DNA from: Chitinophagales bacterium | GTDB taxonomy: Bacteria; Bacteroidota; Bacteroidia; Chitinophagales; UBA2359 | NCBI GenBank assembly: GCA_020629335.1 | Contig: JAHDDN010000220.1 | Location: forward strand, 1 to 8,793 | Direction of reading: 5' to 3' | Length of the DNA: 8,793 nt | Made by a program: the position numbers and the translations under genes | In this document: piece after piece, positions 6,661-8,793 of the stretch | Numbering within the stretch: the first letter of the stretch is position 1 | Layout: every line of letters begins with the position of its first letter | Notes under the pieces: generated by a model | Told to the model about the DNA's origin: nothing | Databases searched by the model: none | What the model saw: the letters and a program-made list of their open reading frames with translations, nothing else

Positions 6661-8193
6661 TTATGGTAACAAACGTCCATAATATCTTGGGAAAGGAATC
6701 GTCTGACGAATATGCTTCACACCAGTGAGCCACATAATCAATCGCTCAAAGCCTAATCCAAAGCCCGCATGTTGAACAGTACCATAACGACGCAAGTCTA
6801 AATACCACTCAAATGCCTCCATTGGCAAATCATGCTCTTTAATGCCTTCTAAAAGATAATCGAAGTTATCCTCTCTCTCGGCACCACCAACGATCTCACC
6901 AAATCCTTCAGGAGCCAATAAATCTACTCCTTTCACATAATCCTGATCATCCTCATAACGCTTCATATAGAAAGCCTTAATCCTACGAGGCCACTTATAA
7001 ACAAACACAGGACAACCAAACATACGAGTCAAAACCGTCTCATCCGAACCGCCAAAATCTTCTCCTCTTTCAAAGTTCTTAGCCGACTCCATCCACTGAG
7101 GAATATTTCTTTCCTTTTCTTCGAGTTCTTTCAACTCATTCTTAAGCGTATCTACCTTGTTCTGAGTCCAGTTACGCTTTCCTTTTTTCATATTGCCCTT
7201 AAGCTCCTCTTCCTTTTCAGCAATAGCCGATTTAGTATCTGCAATTTGCTGACGAACTTCCGCTAAGTCCTCTTCTAAAGTAGTGATCGCATTTTTGCCA
7301 TCCACATCTTGCTCGCCTTTAATAATAGAAACAGCATCTTCATAAGTAATACGTGGGAATTTCCCTTTGATATTTTCAAATATACTCATGTCACGCTCCA
7401 ATATCTCCAATTCTGTCTGGCAATTCTCATAAATATCCAAAGCAACCGCCTTCACAAACTCCTCAATCAAATCAATATTCATATCCAAATCATAGAAAGC
7501 CATCTCTGGCTCTATCATCCAAAATTCCGCTAAATGACGTCTGGTTTTAGACTTCTCTGCCCTAAATGTAGGACCAAACGTATAAATCTTACCCAATGCA
7601 AAAGCCATCGCTTCCCCATAAAGTTGTCCCGACTGAGACAAATAAGCAGTCTCTCCAAAGAAGTCCGTTTCAAATAAAGTCGTTGTCCCTTCACAAGCAT
7701 TACCCGTAAAGAAAGGAGCATCCATCTGTGTAAATTCCCTCTTCTGGAAAAACTCATGAATCGCAAATTTCAGTCGACTACGCACCTTCATAATCGCCCA
7801 CTGCTTCTTAGAACGCAACCACAAATGACGCTTGTCCATCAAAAAATCAACACCATGTTCCTTATTAGATATCGGATAATCCTCTGTATGTTGAATCAAC
7901 TCCAGACTCGTTACTTGCATTTCACAACCACCCATTTGGCGTTCGTCCGCCACAATATTACCCTGCAAAATAACAGAGCTCTCCAAAGAAAGTCGTTTAG
8001 CTAATTCAAAATATTCCTCTCCACTTTCTTCCAAAGATACGATGCATTGGACAAAGCCACTACCATCTCTAATTTCCAAAAATACCAGTCCTTTGCTATC
8101 CCTTCTATTGCGCACCCATCCCTTGATAGTTACACTGTCTCCTATCGCTTGCTTCAAGCCACTGATATTTACCGTATTGCTAAGCTGTATCAT
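6661..8193 (-). CDS. asnS: Asparaginyl-tRNA synthetase with a coiled-coil insertion
   Basis: The 510-residue class IIb synthetase charges tRNA-Asn with asparagine using ATP in the cytoplasm. The N-terminal OB fold that binds the anticodon spans about 10-105 (VTIKGWVRNRRDSKGLVFLEIRDG begins at 21). Motif 1 is about 138-164, motif 2 includes TFRAE (209-213) and RRHLAEFWMIEPE (218-230), and motif 3 is GFGLGFERL (477-485). GEIVGG (432-437) and DLRRYGTVQHAG (466-477) match AsnRS rather than AspRS. Compared with E. coli AsnRS (466 residues), it carries an extra segment at about 295-365, between YEDAVSIIKG and FERGEDFGGSDE. The segment is rich in Glu, Lys and Leu heptads and probably forms an antiparallel coiled coil. 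The start at 8193 (MIQLSNTVNI) has an AT-rich leader of about 75 bp before repeat copy B. Confidence 0.96.
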   Translation of the reverse strand: MIQLSNTVNISGLKQAIGDSVTIKGWVRNRRDSKGLVFLEIRDGSGFVQCIVSLEESGEEYFELAKRLSLESSVILQGNIVADERQMGGCEMQVTSLELIQHTEDYPISNKEHGVDFLMDKRHLWLRSKKQWAIMKVRSRLKFAIHEFFQKREFTQMDAPFFTGNACEGTTTLFETDFFGETAYLSQSGQLYGEAMAFALGKIYTFGPTFRAEKSKTRRHLAEFWMIEPEMAFYDLDMNIDLIEEFVKAVALDIYENCQTELEILERDMSIFENIKGKFPRITYEDAVSIIKGEQDVDGKNAITTLEEDLAEVRQQIADTKSAIAEKEEELKGNMKKGKRNWTQNKVDTLKNELKELEEKERNIPQWMESAKNFERGEDFGGSDETVLTRMFGCPVFVYKWPRRIKAFYMKRYEDDQDYVKGVDLLAPEGFGEIVGGAEREDNFDYLLEGIKEHDLPMEAFEWYLDLRRYGTVQHAGFGLGFERLIMWLTGVKHIRQTIPFPRYYGRLLP

Positions 8194-8268
8194 CTTGTCT
8201 ATAATTAAATATTTTAATAATTTTCGAGTGAATTAATTTAAACGCCCATCCAATTTAATTAGTTCATC

Positions 8269-8492
8269 TTGGGGCTTCCCCTTTCTTATTTTGCCATCAT
8301 TATGTAGGGGCCGTACCCATGTGTCGGCCCAACGATGGCAAAATAAGAAAGGGTCGGGCTGTCCGCTCTTATGCAGCTATGCGCTGCCTACTGCGCTAAG
8401 TGCTGCTTGTCTGCCCTGCGGGCCAGCCATCGCATCACTAAGCTCCGTAAGTCATCGCATGAACGCCGCATACCGCTTCCATCCCTAAGCCA
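8269..8492 (+). repeat. Dispersed structured repeat, copy B (about 224 bp)
   Basis: This is the second copy of the element at 83-304, in the opposite orientation. It starts TTGGGGCTTCCCC, runs through the long hairpin (8279-8353) and continues in a tail from CGGGCTGTCCGCT (about 8355) to CCATCCCTAAGCCA (ending 8492). The hairpin end faces asnS, 75 bp upstream of its start codon. The tail contains the small stem GCCC-TGC-GGGC (8413-8423). The matching stem in copy A is GCCAC-TGC-GTGGC (164-152, minus strand), a paired change. ATCT flanks both edges (8266-8269 and 8492-8495) but overlaps the element, so it is weak evidence for a target duplication. A plus-strand open frame (8291-8488) crosses the hairpin and tail and is not thought to be a gene. 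Confidence 0.85.
8279..8353. repeat. Nested hairpin inside repeat copy B
   Basis: The outer arms at 8279-8298 and 8334-8353 are perfect 20-bp inverted repeats containing TTTCTTATTTTGCCATC. The 35-nt loop holds GGGCCG (8308-8313) paired with CGGCCC (8325-8330), in a core that starts TGTAGGGGC at 8303. The arm sequence differs from that of copy A, while pairing is perfect in both. Confidence 0.85.
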
Positions 8493-8793
8493 TCTATCCT
8501 CTTAAGCACAAAAAACAGTGCCAAAAAAATAATAATGTATTTTAATATTGACTATACAATAAAGACTGAAAATGTTATAAGAAAAAGAGATTTTTGTTAT
8601 AACAACAAATGTTTTTCAAGCTTTTTTTGTTAAATATTATAATGTTTTGGCACATTTTTTGTGACGAATTCATTACCTTAGTGTATAATTTTTAGGAAAT
8701 GTCTTTAACACCCCAACTAAAAAACACTAAAATACATAAAGGTAAAAGCGCCTAACTCAAAGGTAAACATATTTTAACGTATTATTCCAAAGC
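8493..8793. other. AT-rich gene-free region at the right edge
   Basis: No gene, tRNA or terminator is recognisable in these 301 bp. Two small structures are visible. A near-perfect palindrome at 8573-8604 pairs TGTTATAA with TTATAACA outside AAAAA/TTTTT around GAGA. A 9-bp direct repeat, AAAGGTAAA, lies at 8738-8746 and 8759-8767, 21 bp apart. TATAAT occurs at 8684-8689 and could belong to a promoter for a rightward gene beyond the window, but no convincing partner box was found. Confidence 0.5.
8573..8604. repeat. AT-rich palindrome
   Basis: The left arm 8573-8586 and right arm 8591-8604 pair at 13 of 14 positions, with a single G/G mismatch, around a GAGA loop. It could be a regulator site or a weak hairpin. 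In such AT-rich sequence a chance origin is possible. Confidence 0.45.

Noticed and set aside
8291..8488. Plus-strand open frame of 65 codons in repeat copy B
   Set aside because: It starts in a hairpin arm, spans the loop and tail, is not maintained in copy A, and has no leader or protein-like character.
83..8492. Composite transposon or integrative element bounded by the two inverted repeats
   Set aside because: The interval contains housekeeping and envelope genes (asnS, gldJ), with no transposase, integrase or att-like direct repeats. The copies are more simply independent insertions.
8684..8689. TATAAT as a promoter -10 box
   Set aside because: No suitable upstream box at Bacteroidota spacing and no gene within the window to serve.

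Overview
The window looks like chromosome from an AT-rich member of the Bacteroidota. The evidence is a type IX secretion/gliding pair (a PorP/SprF-family protein followed by a GldJ-like lipoprotein), Bacteroidota-style promoter motifs (TTTG and TAnnTTTG), A-rich leaders without strong Shine-Dalgarno sites, and lipoproteins with short lipoboxes. The gene set and the style of dispersed repeat fit a Saprospiria-type organism (Saprospira/Aureispira relatives). That placement is from memory and tentative.

Layout from left to right. Positions 83-304 hold a roughly 220-bp dispersed repeat (copy A), ending 35 bp before a PorP/SprF-family gene (340-1356). A GldJ-like gene (1431-2906) follows and ends at a strong terminator (2928-2958). 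A gene-free stretch of about 400 bp carries two hairpins, a split inverted repeat and a good promoter candidate. It leads into a two-gene unit: a helix-turn-helix protein with a C-terminal coiled coil (3364-4494) and, 9 bp later, a small lipoprotein (4504-5070). Next come a single-repeat voltage-gated cation channel (5128-5916) and a nitroreductase (5957-6544). A bidirectional terminator (6579-6613) separates the nitroreductase from the convergent asparaginyl-tRNA synthetase gene (8193-6661, minus strand). Upstream of asnS lies copy B of the repeat (8269-8492), in the opposite orientation to copy A, then about 300 bp of AT-rich sequence with no gene.

The PorP/SprF and GldJ-like products probably act together in the cell-envelope secretion/gliding machinery. 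The HTH protein and lipoprotein probably share a transcript and may be functionally linked. The channel, nitroreductase and asnS are not obviously connected to them.

The least ordinary feature is the repeat pair. Each copy has a conserved cap (GGGGCTTCCCC), a long perfect hairpin whose arm sequence differs strongly between copies yet stays self-complementary, an inner GTAGGGGC...GCCC hairpin whose orientation relative to the rest of the element is reversed between copies, and a conserved tail of about 140 bp with a second covarying hairpin. Both copies point the hairpin end at the start codon of the adjacent gene. This looks like a structured, non-autonomous mobile or regulatory element. I cannot say from this window whether it has been described.
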